Shown one piece after another: positions 26,665-34,618 of a stretch of 64,000 nucleotides of DNA (positions within the stretch are counted from its first letter, which is position 1; each line of letters starts with the position of its first letter). This DNA is from Thalassospira australica (GTDB lineage Bacteria; Pseudomonadota; Alphaproteobacteria; Rhodospirillales; Thalassospiraceae): contig NZ_JRJE01000002.1 in the NCBI RefSeq assembly GCF_000763295.1, positions 62,001 to 126,000 on the forward strand, read 5' to 3'. A program made the translations under genes and the position numbers. The notes beneath the pieces were generated by a model. That model searched no databases, was not told the DNA's origin, and saw nothing but the letters and a program-made list of their open reading frames with translations.

Positions 26665-28566
26665 ATGCTTCAAATATCCGACCTGACCTACCGCATTGGC
26701 GGCCGCGTCATCCTTGATCAGGTCACGCTGACCATCCCGGACGGGCACAAGGTCGGCCTGATCGGCCGCAATGGCGCCGGCAAGTCGACCCTGCTCAAAC
26801 TGATTTCCGGTGAACTGGCAACCGATGGCGGCGACATTCGCCTGTCCAAGCGTGCCCGCATGGGGGTCGTATCCCAGGAAGCCCCGGCGGGCTCGCGTTC
26901 CCTGCTTGAAACGGTTCTCGCAGCCGATACCGAACGGGCATCCCTTTTGGAAGAAGCCGAAACCACCACGGACCCGCACCGCATTGCCGAGGTCCATACA
27001 CGCCTGGCCGACATCGACGCCCACACCGCCGAGGCGCGCGCGGCATCGATCCTGTCGGGCCTTGGCTTTGACGGCGATGCGCAGCAACGCGCCTGTGATG
27101 ATTTCTCGGGCGGCTGGCGGATGCGTGTGGCCTTGGCGGCCACCCTGTTCCTGCGCCCCGACTTGCTGCTGCTTGATGAGCCAACCAACCACCTTGATCT
27201 TGAAGCCACCATCTGGCTGGAAAACTATCTGATCAACTATCCCGGCACGATCATCCTGATCAGTCACGACCGTGATCTTTTGAACCGGGTGGTCAAATCG
27301 ATTGCCCATCTGCATGACGGCACTGTCACGCTTTATGGCGGCAATTACGACAAATTCGCCAAAACGCGCCGCGAACAGATGGAACTGGCCTCCAAGCATT
27401 ACGAAAAACAGATCGCCCAGCAAAAGCATCTGCAATCCTTCATCGACCGCTTCCGCGCCAAGGCCAGCAAGGCCAAACAGGCGCAAAGCCGTGTCAAAAT
27501 GCTTGAAAAAATGGGCCCGGCCATCCCGGTGGTCGAGGATCGCGGCATTTCCTTTGACTTCCCAAGCCCCAAGGAACTGCCCCCGCCCCTGATCAACATT
27601 CACGAAGGCGATGTCGGTTACGAAGAAGGCAAACCGGTCCTGCGCAATATCAGTCTGCGCATTGATATGGACGACCGCATCGCGCTTCTGGGGGCCAACG
27701 GCAACGGTAAATCGACCCTGGCCAAGCTGCTTGCCAACCGGCTTGAACTGATGTCGGGCGAAAAGATGGCCTCGAACAAGCTGCGCATCGGCTATTTTGC
27801 CCAGCATCAGACGGACGAGCTGCGCGGCGACGAAACGCCCTATCAGCATATGGCATCCCTGATGCCCGATGTCATCGAACACAAGGTCCGTGCCCAGCTT
27901 GGCCGCTTTGCCTTCGAGGGCCAGAAAGGCGACACCAAGGTCAAGGACCTTTCAGGCGGCGAAAAGGCCCGTTTGCTGTTTGCGCTGATGACGCTTGATG
28001 CCCCGCATATGCTCATCCTCGATGAGCCGACCAACCACCTTGACATCGACAGCCGCGATGCGCTGAACCATGCGCTCAATGCCTATGAAGGTGCGGTGAT
28101 CATCATCAGCCACGATCCTTATTTGATCGAGGCCTGCGCGGATCGTCTGGTACTGGTTTCTGACGGCACGGTTTCCGCGTTCGATGGCGATGTTGCCGAA
28201 TACCGCCAGTACCTTCTGGATCGCGCGCGCATGGAACGCCGTGCGAACAAAAACGGCGGCGAAGAGGGCAACGGCAAACCCGCCAAACGCGACCGCAAGG
28301 CCGAACGCCAACAGGCCGCCGAAAAGCGCAAGGCCGCCGCCCCGATCAAACGCGAAGTCGAAAAGCTTGAAAAACAGATGGAAAAGCTGACAGAGCGCAA
28401 GGCCGACATCGAAGACAAGATGGGCGACCCAACGCTTTATGAAGACGCCAACGCGCAAAAGCTCGCCGACATTCAAAAAGAACTCGGCAAGATCGAAAAC
28501 GACCTTGCCATGATCGAACAGAAATGGATCGAAAAGCAGGAAGAATACGACGCCAAGGTGGCGTAA
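26665..28566 (+). CDS. ABC-F family ATPase (YheS-like)
   Basis: Soluble protein of 633 residues with two ABC cassettes and no membrane part. Cassette 1 has Walker A GRNGAGKST (about 33), signature FSGGWRMRV (about 148) and Walker B LLLLDEPTNHLDL. Cassette 2 has GANGNGKST (about 346), LSGGEKARL and MLILDEPTNHLDI. The interdomain linker with many Lys and Gln (KHYEKQIAQQKHLQSFIDRFRAKASKAKQAQ, about 245) and a charged coiled-coil tail (about 530-633) fit the YheS branch. ABC-F proteins act on the ribosome E site during translation. Repeat copy 2 lies directly upstream. Confidence 0.9.
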   Translation: MLQISDLTYRIGGRVILDQVTLTIPDGHKVGLIGRNGAGKSTLLKLISGELATDGGDIRLSKRARMGVVSQEAPAGSRSLLETVLAADTERASLLEEAETTTDPHRIAEVHTRLADIDAHTAEARAASILSGLGFDGDAQQRACDDFSGGWRMRVALAATLFLRPDLLLLDEPTNHLDLEATIWLENYLINYPGTIILISHDRDLLNRVVKSIAHLHDGTVTLYGGNYDKFAKTRREQMELASKHYEKQIAQQKHLQSFIDRFRAKASKAKQAQSRVKMLEKMGPAIPVVEDRGISFDFPSPKELPPPLINIHEGDVGYEEGKPVLRNISLRIDMDDRIALLGANGNGKSTLAKLLANRLELMSGEKMASNKLRIGYFAQHQTDELRGDETPYQHMASLMPDVIEHKVRAQLGRFAFEGQKGDTKVKDLSGGEKARLLFALMTLDAPHMLILDEPTNHLDIDSRDALNHALNAYEGAVIIISHDPYLIEACADRLVLVSDGTVSAFDGDVAEYRQYLLDRARMERRANKNGGEEGNGKPAKRDRKAERQQAAEKRKAAAPIKREVEKLEKQMEKLTERKADIEDKMGDPTLYEDANAQKLADIQKELGKIENDLAMIEQKWIEKQEEYDAKVA

Positions 28567-28610
28567 GTCGCCACGGCTCGCCCACGCCCGTCACCTGAAA
28601 ACCCCGTCAC

Positions 28611-28735
28611 CCCCGCACAGTCTGCCCTCGCGCAGGAGGGGGACGGGACTCCATCTTTGCCACACAGCAAAGATGCCGTTCTCCCCCTCTTCGCCGTCAT
28701 TTCCGCGCAGGCGGAAATCCACCTATGCCCCGAAG
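28611..28735. repeat. Cluster of three palindromes, REP-like
   Basis: Three perfect hairpins in a row lie in the 274-nt gap after the ABC-F gene: CCCTC/GAGGG (28625-28640), CATCTTTGC/GCAAAGATG (28652-28675) and ATTTCCGC/GCGGAAAT (28699-28718). The last is embedded in GTCATTTCCGCGCAGGCGGA, resembling the GTCATTCC-type extragenic repeats of many proteobacteria; a related unit lies at 43889-43989. Confidence 0.6.
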
Positions 28736-28840
28736 AAAAACCGAAAACGGCACATAAACTACAACCGGAACTCAACCAAAGATTGCCACAATCAACGCTC
28801 GCCTCTATCCTGAAAATCACAGGTGTCAATGAGGCCCCCC

Positions 28841-29155
28841 ATGATCACGACAGCAAGAAAACCCGTCAGCGTTGGTGAAATGCTCGTCACCGAGTTCATG
28901 GAGCCGATGGAATTGACACAGACCGCTCTGGCAGATGCCATGGGTGTCCCGCGCAAACATGTAAACGAACTGTGCAACAATCGTCGTCGGATTACTGCCG
29001 ACACCGCCCTTATCCTTGCCCGCGTTTTTGGTAATAGTGCCGAATTCTGGATCAACACCCAGATGCGAAACGACCTTTGGGATGCCCTGAACATCCCTGA
29101 CCGTCGCGAACGGATTGAGCGCGCACGTCCAGTTGTCTCTCCGGTTGCGGCATAA
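28841..29155 (+). CDS. higA: HigA-family antitoxin / XRE regulator, no HigB partner seen
   Basis: 104 residues. The HigA pattern is complete: VSVGEMLVTEFMEPMELTQTALADAMGVPRKHVNELCNNRRRITADTALILARVFGNSAEFWINTQMRNDLWDAL, i.e. an N-terminal dimer part, an XRE helix-turn-helix (about 25-60) and the typical FGNSAEFWINTQ segment. HigA normally neutralises the mRNA-cleaving toxin HigB encoded directly upstream and represses the operon. The 274 nt upstream contain only palindromes and no RelE-like frame, so this is an orphan antitoxin or a stand-alone regulator. Confidence 0.8.
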   Translation: MITTARKPVSVGEMLVTEFMEPMELTQTALADAMGVPRKHVNELCNNRRRITADTALILARVFGNSAEFWINTQMRNDLWDALNIPDRRERIERARPVVSPVAA

Positions 29156-29188
29156 TACTCCTTCCTGCCTGCCTGAAATTCCCGCACT

Positions 29189-29214
29189 GCTGCTGACAAC
29201 AGCCTGTCAGCAGC
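29189..29214 (+). terminator. Hairpin after higA
   Basis: GCTGCTGACA pairs with TGTCAGCAGC over 10 bp (loop ACAGCC), followed by GTTGGTTT. The U-run is short, so it is a weak terminator at best. Confidence 0.45.
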
Positions 29215-29286
29215 GTTGGTTTATCAATCGCGGATCAACAACCCATTACTGACTCCCCGGATTTTTTTCCATCAATACTTAACCCC

Positions 29287-29639
29287 ATGGTTAAGTATCA
29301 AGACACCGACCTGAACTGCATTTTTGCTGCTCTCGCCGATCCGACGCGCCGCGCATTGCTGGCGCGGCTGGACGACGGCGGCGACGCGCTTTCGGTCAGC
29401 GAGCTCGCCGAACCGTTTGATGTTTCAATGCCTGCAGTGATGAAGCATCTCAATGTGCTGTCCGGTGCCGGGTTGATTGCCCGGCAAAAAACCGGGCGCA
29501 CGGGCACATTCGGCTGCAGCCGGAAAAGATGGCGCACGCCATGGAATGGCTGCGCCGTTATGAGCGGTTCTGGTCTGATCGCCTTGACCGCTTGGCCGCC
29601 TTTGTCGAGAACGACACGCAGGATCAGGAGGACCGGTGA
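29287..29639 (+). pseudogene. ArsR-family regulator with a frameshift
   Basis: The N terminus is a normal ArsR-type winged helix (FAALADPTRRALLARL, then VSELAEPFDVSMPAVMKHLNVLSGAGLI, about 12-62). After the codons for KTGRT, near 29505, the frame changes. The sequence that continues the family (RLQPEKMAHAMEWLRRYERF and so on to a TGA at 29637) is in the next frame. Loss of a single T in ACGG(T)GCACATT would explain it. Read straight through, the frame instead runs into the DUF899 remnant. Such regulators usually precede SRPBCC and DUF899 genes, which fits the neighbours. A sequencing error is possible. Confidence 0.7.
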
Positions 29640-29712
29640 TGCAACACTGCCCCCCGGATCAAAGCTTACTGAAATCATCGGCCTACCTGTACATAGGAGA
29701 AGGAGAACGACA

Positions 29713-29898
29713 ATGACCCGACCCAAAATTGTCTCCCGTGCGGAATGGCTTGCCGCACGCAAGGCGCATCTCGAACGTGAAAAGGACCATATGCGATCAT
29801 GGGACCGTCTGTTCGACGAACGCCGTGCTCTGCCCTGGTTCCAGGTCGACAAGGCATATGAATTCGACACCCCGATTACTCTGGGATTCTCGCATTGA
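29713..29898 (+). pseudogene. DUF899 (thioredoxin-like) protein, truncated to the N terminus
   Basis: It starts with the conserved DUF899 opening (PKIVSRAEWLAARKAHLEREK, DRLFDERRALPWFQVDKAYEFDTP) but stops after 61 residues, whereas family members have about 230. The thioredoxin-like core is missing. Between this and the ArsR frame only a 25-codon scrap remains (29639-29716) where an SRPBCC/AHSA1 gene would normally stand. The locus is therefore a decayed ArsR / SRPBCC / DUF899 operon. Confidence 0.7.
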
Positions 29899-29987
29899 TT
29901 TTTACAAATATTTACATATTTTAACGCAACCGCCATAGTATGGGGTGATGTCCCCGAGACGCAGAAAATTTTTCGTGAAAGTTCATA

Positions 29988-31010
29988 ATGTTTCGAGTTT
30001 TTCTTGCCCACACCCCGACGGCACTGGCGTTGCAATTTCCACCGCGCATCCTGAACGCCCTGACGGAACAATGTGATGTTGTCGTAAACCCAACCAATGA
30101 CGTGCTGTCCGGTGAAGCGCTGGCCGCTGCGGCGACCGGCTGCGATCTGGTGATTGCTGACCGGCAAACCCCCGTGGATAAACATTTTTTCAAGGCCACG
30201 ACGGATACGCTTGCCGTCATGCGCTGCGCTGTTGATATCAGCACAATTGATGTCGATGCGGCATCACGTCATGGGGTGCTAGTAACCCGTTCCGTCCCGA
30301 CTTTTGCGACCTCGGTATCCGAACTTGCAATCGGCTTCATGATTGATGGCGCACGGGGCATCAGCCGGGCTGCTGCAACTTATCGCAACGGGCAGAAACC
30401 AACACTTCCGATGGGGAACCAGTTATCCGGACAGACCGTTGGAATTTGCGGGTTTGGCGTCATTGGTCAGAAGCTTGCAGCTCTTGCGCAGGCGCTTGGC
30501 ATGAAGGTCATCATCACCGATCCGGCCCTGGGCACCCTGCCCGACGGAATCAGGAATGTTGCGTTTGATACATTGCTTGAGACCGCGGACTTTGTCGTTT
30601 GTCTGGCTCCGTCCACGCCGCAAACCGCCGGAATGTTCGGGGCTGCGGCATTTTCCAAGATGAAATCCACCGCAATGTTCATCAACCTTGCCCGCGGTGA
30701 GCTGGTTGACGAAGCCGCACTCGAACAGGCGCTTGATGCGAACCAGATCGCCTGTGCGGCCATGGATGTCGGCAGCGCACAGGATCAATGCCCGGCAGCC
30801 CACCTTGCCGGTCGGGAAGATGTCATTGCCACCCCGCATATCGGCGGGCAAACCCCGCAAGCAAGTGAAGGCCAGGCCATGCATGTGGTTAAGCAGATCA
30901 TGCAGCTTGCGAACCATGAATTCCCGGATGAAGCCGTGAATACATCTACGGCACATCGGTTGCACACGCGCTTTGCCGCTACGTCCCCAACCAGCAAAGG
31001 TACGATATGA
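29988..31010 (+). CDS. D-2-hydroxyacid dehydrogenase family protein
   Basis: 340 residues with the NAD-binding Rossmann motif VGICGFGVIGQKLAALAQALGMKV (about 150-173), the catalytic Arg in INLARGELVDEAAL (about 233) and the catalytic His in VIATPHIGGQT (about 283). In place of the usual DVFxxEPLP segment with the catalytic Glu it has MDVGSAQDQCPAAH, so that Glu seems replaced. It overlaps the next gene by 4 nt (ATGA). With the amidohydrolase it may act in catabolism of an aromatic or hydroxy acid; the substrate is unknown. Confidence 0.8.
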   Translation: MFRVFLAHTPTALALQFPPRILNALTEQCDVVVNPTNDVLSGEALAAAATGCDLVIADRQTPVDKHFFKATTDTLAVMRCAVDISTIDVDAASRHGVLVTRSVPTFATSVSELAIGFMIDGARGISRAAATYRNGQKPTLPMGNQLSGQTVGICGFGVIGQKLAALAQALGMKVIITDPALGTLPDGIRNVAFDTLLETADFVVCLAPSTPQTAGMFGAAAFSKMKSTAMFINLARGELVDEAALEQALDANQIACAAMDVGSAQDQCPAAHLAGREDVIATPHIGGQTPQASEGQAMHVVKQIMQLANHEFPDEAVNTSTAHRLHTRFAATSPTSKGTI

Positions 31011-31849
31011 CCCGCAATATTGTTGTTCCGAACGGGGCGTGCGACTGCCACTTTCATGTTTTTAAACGCGGCGCACCAACCATCCCCGGCGCCCTTGCCG
31101 CGCCAGAGGAAGAAACCGTCACACGTTACCGCGCCATGCGCGATTCCCTTGGCCTGACACACGCTGTCATTGTTCAGTCAACAGCTTATGGCACGGATAA
31201 CAGCATCACCGCCGAGGGCATCACGGCATTGGGTGCGAAGGACACGCGCGGCATTGCCATTGTTGACGAAACAGCAAGCGATGCTCTGTTAGGTGAACTG
31301 ACAGATGCCGGTTTTTGCGGTGCGCGCTTTCACATGTTACCCGGCGGGATTATTGGCTGGGATCAGGTCGACAGGATTGCAGAACGGGTCCATGGTTTTG
31401 GATGGCATTCCCAATTGCAACTCGACGGGCGCACCCTGCCCGATCGCGCCGCGCAGATTCTGTCCTGGCCCGGACGGATCGTGATTGATCATATTGGCAA
31501 ATTCCTTGAGCCGGTGACACCCGACCACGACGCATTTAAATGCCTGCTGCGCCTTGTCGATACTGGTCGGGTCTGGATAAAGCTTTCCTCCCCGTATGAG
31601 GTATCGCGCGTGGGTGCTCCGGGATATGATGATGTCTCTGTCCTTGCCCGCGCGCTTGTTGACCATGCGCCTGAACGGATGCTTTGGGCGTCAAACTGGC
31701 CGTACCTTATGACCACGCCGCGCCCGGATGACACCAGAATGCTTGAACTGCTTTCTGAATGGGCACCCGATACCGCCATTCAAAAACGTATTCTGTGCGA
31801 CAACCCGCAAGAGGTTTACGGGTTCGACGCGATCAAATCCGAAACCTGA
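31007..31849 (+). CDS. Amidohydrolase-family lactonase (PDC hydrolase/LigI-like)
   Basis: Amidohydrolase_2-type TIM barrel of 280 residues. The first metal or substrate motif is GACDCHFHVF (10-19); VIDHIGKFLEP (about 160) supplies a later His, and MLWASNWPYLMTT (about 225) the Asn-Trp-Pro segment typical of 2-pyrone-4,6-dicarboxylate hydrolases and related sugar lactonases. It is translationally coupled to the upstream dehydrogenase and followed by a strong terminator. The enzyme class is clear; the actual lactone is not. Confidence 0.8.
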   Translation: MTRNIVVPNGACDCHFHVFKRGAPTIPGALAAPEEETVTRYRAMRDSLGLTHAVIVQSTAYGTDNSITAEGITALGAKDTRGIAIVDETASDALLGELTDAGFCGARFHMLPGGIIGWDQVDRIAERVHGFGWHSQLQLDGRTLPDRAAQILSWPGRIVIDHIGKFLEPVTPDHDAFKCLLRLVDTGRVWIKLSSPYEVSRVGAPGYDDVSVLARALVDHAPERMLWASNWPYLMTTPRPDDTRMLELLSEWAPDTAIQKRILCDNPQEVYGFDAIKSET

Positions 31850-31902
31850 CAAGACCACCCAGCGTGTAAAGCGGACGGCATCAAACAGTCAGACAAATAC
31901 AG

Positions 31903-31948
31903 CAACGCCCGCGGACCATTTGGCACGCGGGCGTTGTTTGTTTTTTTT
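31903..31948. terminator. Terminator between the amidohydrolase gene and metQ
   Basis: CAACGCCCGCG pairs with CGCGGGCGTTG over 11 bp, followed by TTTGTTTTTTTT. It ends the plus-strand pair; metQ converges from the right and probably uses the same stem. Confidence 0.85.
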
Positions 31949-31963
31949 GTATAATCGACCTGA

Positions 31964-32764
31964 TTATTCAGGAAGTTTGAATACTGGCAGGACCGAACCT
32001 TCATACTTGGTTTCGATGAATTCGCGGACCGTGTCATCGTGATAAGCTTCAACCAGCGTCTTGACCCACGGCTCGTCCTTGCGGGCGGTTTGGGTGACAA
32101 TCACGTTGGCATAGGGGCTGTCATTGCCTTCGATCGCAATCGAATCCTTGATCGGATTCAGACCGGCTTCGAGCGCGTAGTTGGTGTTGATCGCCGAAGC
32201 ATCCAGATCGGCAAGCGAGCGCGGAAGCTGTGCGGCATCCAGCTCGACAAAGCTGATATTTCTGGGGTTTTCAATCACATCAAGCGGGCTGACCACCAGG
32301 CCGACTTCCGGATCAACCTTGATCAGGCCATGGGACTGCAACACCAAAAGCGCACGACCACCATTGGTCGGATCGTTCGGAATGCCGACTTCGGCACCTT
32401 CTGGCAGCTCATCGAGACTTTTGATCTTGTCGGAATAAATGCCCATCGGGGTCAGGATGTTGTAGCCAACGACCGAAAGCTCATAGCCGCGGTCCTTGAT
32501 CTGGTTGTCGAGATACGGCAGGTGCTGGAAGCTGTTGGCATCCAGATCGCCATCATCAAGCGCCTGGTTCGGGATCACATAATCCGAGAAGCTGATCAGT
32601 TCGATATCAAGCCCCTTGGTTGCTGCGACCTTGACGACTTCTTCCATGACTTCTTCATGGGCACCCGGCGTCACGCCGATTTTGATCGCATCATTGGCAA
32701 GTGCCTGACCGGTCAGGGCCGATGCCAGAACGGCAGCTGCCGTGATTTTAAGTAGAAACCGCAT
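31964..32764 (-). CDS. metQ: Methionine ABC transporter, substrate-binding protein
   Basis: 266 residues with a signal peptide (MRFLLKITAAAVLASALTGQALA, cut before NDAIK). There is no lipobox Cys, so it would be a soluble periplasmic protein and not a lipoprotein as in E. coli. Family marks: IKIGVTPGAHEEVMEEV, DYVIPNQALDDGDLDANSFQHLPYLDNQ, VGIPNDPTNGGRALLVLQSHGLI and ALEAGLNP. It is the last gene of metN-metI-metQ and delivers methionine to the permease. The ATG at 32764 is chosen because it begins the signal peptide. Confidence 0.95.
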   Translation of the reverse strand: MRFLLKITAAAVLASALTGQALANDAIKIGVTPGAHEEVMEEVVKVAATKGLDIELISFSDYVIPNQALDDGDLDANSFQHLPYLDNQIKDRGYELSVVGYNILTPMGIYSDKIKSLDELPEGAEVGIPNDPTNGGRALLVLQSHGLIKVDPEVGLVVSPLDVIENPRNISFVELDAAQLPRSLADLDASAINTNYALEAGLNPIKDSIAIEGNDSPYANVIVTQTARKDEPWVKTLVEAYHDDTVREFIETKYEGSVLPVFKLPE

Positions 32765-32840
32765 TGTAAAACTCCTTGTTTTCTTTTGGGTTTGTGCGGG
32801 AATTTCATGAACGTGAGGAACCCTCACATTCGAATTTTAA

Positions 32841-33500
32841 TCAGATATTGCGCTTGTCGGCCTTGCGCGCCAGATAGTCGCCAAAACTTTGCACCACCTG
32901 CACCACCACAATCAGGGTGATGACGACTGCGGCCATGACATCGGGGCGGAAGCGCTGATAGCCATAGCGAATACCAAGATCGCCAAGCCCGCCTGCACCA
33001 ACAGCACCCACCATCGCCGAGTAGCCAATCAGTGTCACCGCCGTCAGGGTCAGGCCATGAATGATGCCCGGCAATGCTTCGGGCAACAGCACCTTGGTCA
33101 CAACCTGCACCGGGCGCGCGCCCATGGCCTGGGCCGCTTCAATCAGGCCGCTATCGACTTCGCGGATTGCGCCTTCGATGATGCGGGCGATAAACGGAAT
33201 GGCCGCCACCGTCAGCGGCACAATGGCAGCAGACGTGCCGATCGAGGTCCCGACGACAAAGCGGGTGAACGGAATAATGGCGACCGCCAGAATGATGAAC
33301 GGGACCGAGCGGGTCGCATTGACAATCGGGCCAAAGATGCGCTGGAACCAAAGGGCTTCAAACAGCTCGCCGCGACCAGAAGTTGCCAGCAATACGCCAA
33401 GCGGCAAGCCAAAGGTGGTTGCAATGCCAAGCGACACAGCGACCATGTAAATGGTTTCCCAGGTCGCCTGCAGCAGAATGGGTGCAAGGGTTGAAAACAT
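32841..33500 (-). CDS. metI: Methionine ABC transporter, permease
   Basis: 219 residues with about five membrane spans and the MetI pattern: ATWETIYMVAVSLGIATTFGLPLGVLL at the start, RSVPFIILAVAIIPFTRFVVGTSIGTSAAIVPLTVAAIPFIARIIE in the middle and the EAA-loop EVDSGLIEAAQAMGARPVQVVTKVLLPEALPGI (about 117-149) that contacts MetN. It starts 3 nt after the metN stop; metQ follows after 76 nt. Confidence 0.95.
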   Translation of the reverse strand: MFSTLAPILLQATWETIYMVAVSLGIATTFGLPLGVLLATSGRGELFEALWFQRIFGPIVNATRSVPFIILAVAIIPFTRFVVGTSIGTSAAIVPLTVAAIPFIARIIEGAIREVDSGLIEAAQAMGARPVQVVTKVLLPEALPGIIHGLTLTAVTLIGYSAMVGAVGAGGLGDLGIRYGYQRFRPDVMAAVVITLIVVVQVVQSFGDYLARKADKRNI

Positions 33501-33503
33501 GAC

Positions 33504-34313
33504 TTAGCCCTCCTGCCCGGCTGTGTTACCGGTGACGTTGTTGTTGGCATCTGAACCGGCCCGGAAATCCATGAATTCATCGGCCAGAAGCGATTGTGTT
33601 GTCGCATGTTTGGGATCGGCAAAAATGCCCTCAACGCCGCCTTCTTCGACGATCACACCGCCATCCATCACCGCCACACGATCACAAAGGGCTTTGACCA
33701 CCGCCATTTCGTGGGTGATCACCACCATGGTCAGACCAAGGCGATTGTTGATGTCCTTAAGCAGGGTCAGGATTTGACGGGTGGTTTCCGGATCAAGGGC
33801 CGAGGTGACTTCATCACACAGCAAAACCTTGGGGCTGGACGACAGCGCGCGCGCTATGCCAACGCGCTGTTTCTGACCGCCGGACAATTCCGCCGGGAAA
33901 CGGTCGCGCTTGTCTTCAAGGCCAACAAGGGGCAGCAGCGGATCGACCGCAGCGGCGATTTCGGCCTTGCTGGCCCCGGCCAGTTCAAGCGGCAATGCGA
34001 TGTTGTCATAAACCGTGCGCGAAGACAGCAGGTTGAAGTGTTGAAACACCATGCCAAGCTGACGGCGAAACAGCGGCAGATCGCGTTTTGACAGGGTCGT
34101 CACATCGGTCCCGTCAACAACGACAGAACCCGATGTCGGTGCTTCGAGCAGGTTGATACAACGGATCAGAGTGGATTTGCCCGCACCGGACCGGCCGATA
34201 ACCCCAACAATTTCGCCAGCCTCAATATCAAGATTGATGCCGCGCAAAGCGTTATGGGCGTCATTGCCGCGTCGTGCCGGATACGTTTTCTGGACGTTCG
34301 AGAGCCGGATCAT
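33504..34313 (-). CDS. metN: Methionine ABC transporter, ATPase without NIL domain
   Basis: 269 residues with Walker [10 protein letters not shown] (about 39), Q-loop MVFQHFNLL, signature [15 protein letters not shown] (about 142), Walker [13 protein letters not shown] and the switch His in [10 protein letters not shown]. Well-studied MetN proteins are about 340 residues and carry a C-terminal NIL domain that senses intracellular methionine. That domain is absent here: the protein ends in an Asn-rich tail. Control is probably left to the SAM-II riboswitch in the leader. The ATG at 34313 (MIRLSNVQ) is the best start. Confidence 0.93.
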   Translation of the reverse strand: MIRLSNVQKTYPARRGNDAHNALRGINLDIEAGEIVGVIGRSGAGKSTLIRCINLLEAPTSGSVVVDGTDVTTLSKRDLPLFRRQLGMVFQHFNLLSSRTVYDNIALPLELAGASKAEIAAAVDPLLPLVGLEDKRDRFPAELSGGQKQRVGIARALSSSPKVLLCDEVTSALDPETTRQILTLLKDINNRLGLTMVVITHEMAVVKALCDRVAVMDGGVIVEEGGVEGIFADPKHATTQSLLADEFMDFRAGSDANNNVTGNTAGQEG

Positions 34314-34337
34314 GGATCCCAACCTTTCCGTAGATAC

Positions 34338-34368
34338 AAAAAAACCGCCGCGGCTTCACCGAGGCGGT
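34338..34368 (-). terminator. Riboswitch-controlled terminator before metN
   Basis: On the minus strand ACCGCC-TCGG and CCG-C-GGCGGT form a stem interrupted by small bulges, followed by seven U. It lies 25 nt before the metN start and directly after the SAM-II aptamer, so it is probably the expression platform. Confidence 0.8.
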
Positions 34369-34390
34369 CGTACATACGGAGCATATACGC

Positions 34391-34450
34391 CCTCTCGCTT
34401 TAGCCGCATTTTTAGCGCGCCCGCAAGCTGAGGAGCAAATCGGCGCGTTC
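34391..34450 (-). promoter_or_regulatory. SAM-II riboswitch aptamer
   Basis: The minus-strand leader of metNIQ shows the SAM-II layout: GCGCC stem strand, the conserved GATTT at the start of the loop, GCTTGCGGGCGC closing the stem, then TAAAAATGCGGCTAAAG, which matches the conserved TAAA...GCTAAA block of the pseudoknot. SAM-II RNAs are known mainly from alphaproteobacteria, before methionine genes. Binding of S-adenosylmethionine would favour the terminator at 34338-34368 and reduce methionine import. Confidence 0.8.
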
Positions 34451-34460
34451 AACACCCAAC

Positions 34461-34489
34461 TATTTATCTGACCTGACGTCATTGTTCAA
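34461..34489 (-). promoter_or_regulatory. Promoter of metNIQ
   Basis: Read on the minus strand, TTGAAC (34489-34484) and TAAATA (34466-34461) are separated by 17 nt. Transcription would begin near 34454, just before the aptamer, which supports both assignments. A GCATGCAT-rich inverted repeat lies upstream near 34500-34527. Confidence 0.55.
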
Positions 34490-34618
34490 TGGGCAAGCGC
34501 ATGCATTTTACGCATGGCATGCATGTTACTCTTTTATATTACATCAAATTCAGTGTTTAAATTGCAATATCCGGGCATATCAAACGCCCCGGATCAGGCC
34601 CAACCGCCAGCCTTTCGA

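Noticed and set aside
26599-27882. 427-codon minus-strand frame antisense to the ABC-F gene
   Set aside because: It mirrors the first two-thirds of a clear ABC-F gene in the opposite frame; codon bias of the real gene creates it.
34500-34527. GCATGCAT-type inverted repeats upstream of the metNIQ promoter
   Set aside because: They could bind a regulator, but the AT- and GCATGC-rich sequence is low in complexity and I have no family to assign; not listed as a separate site.
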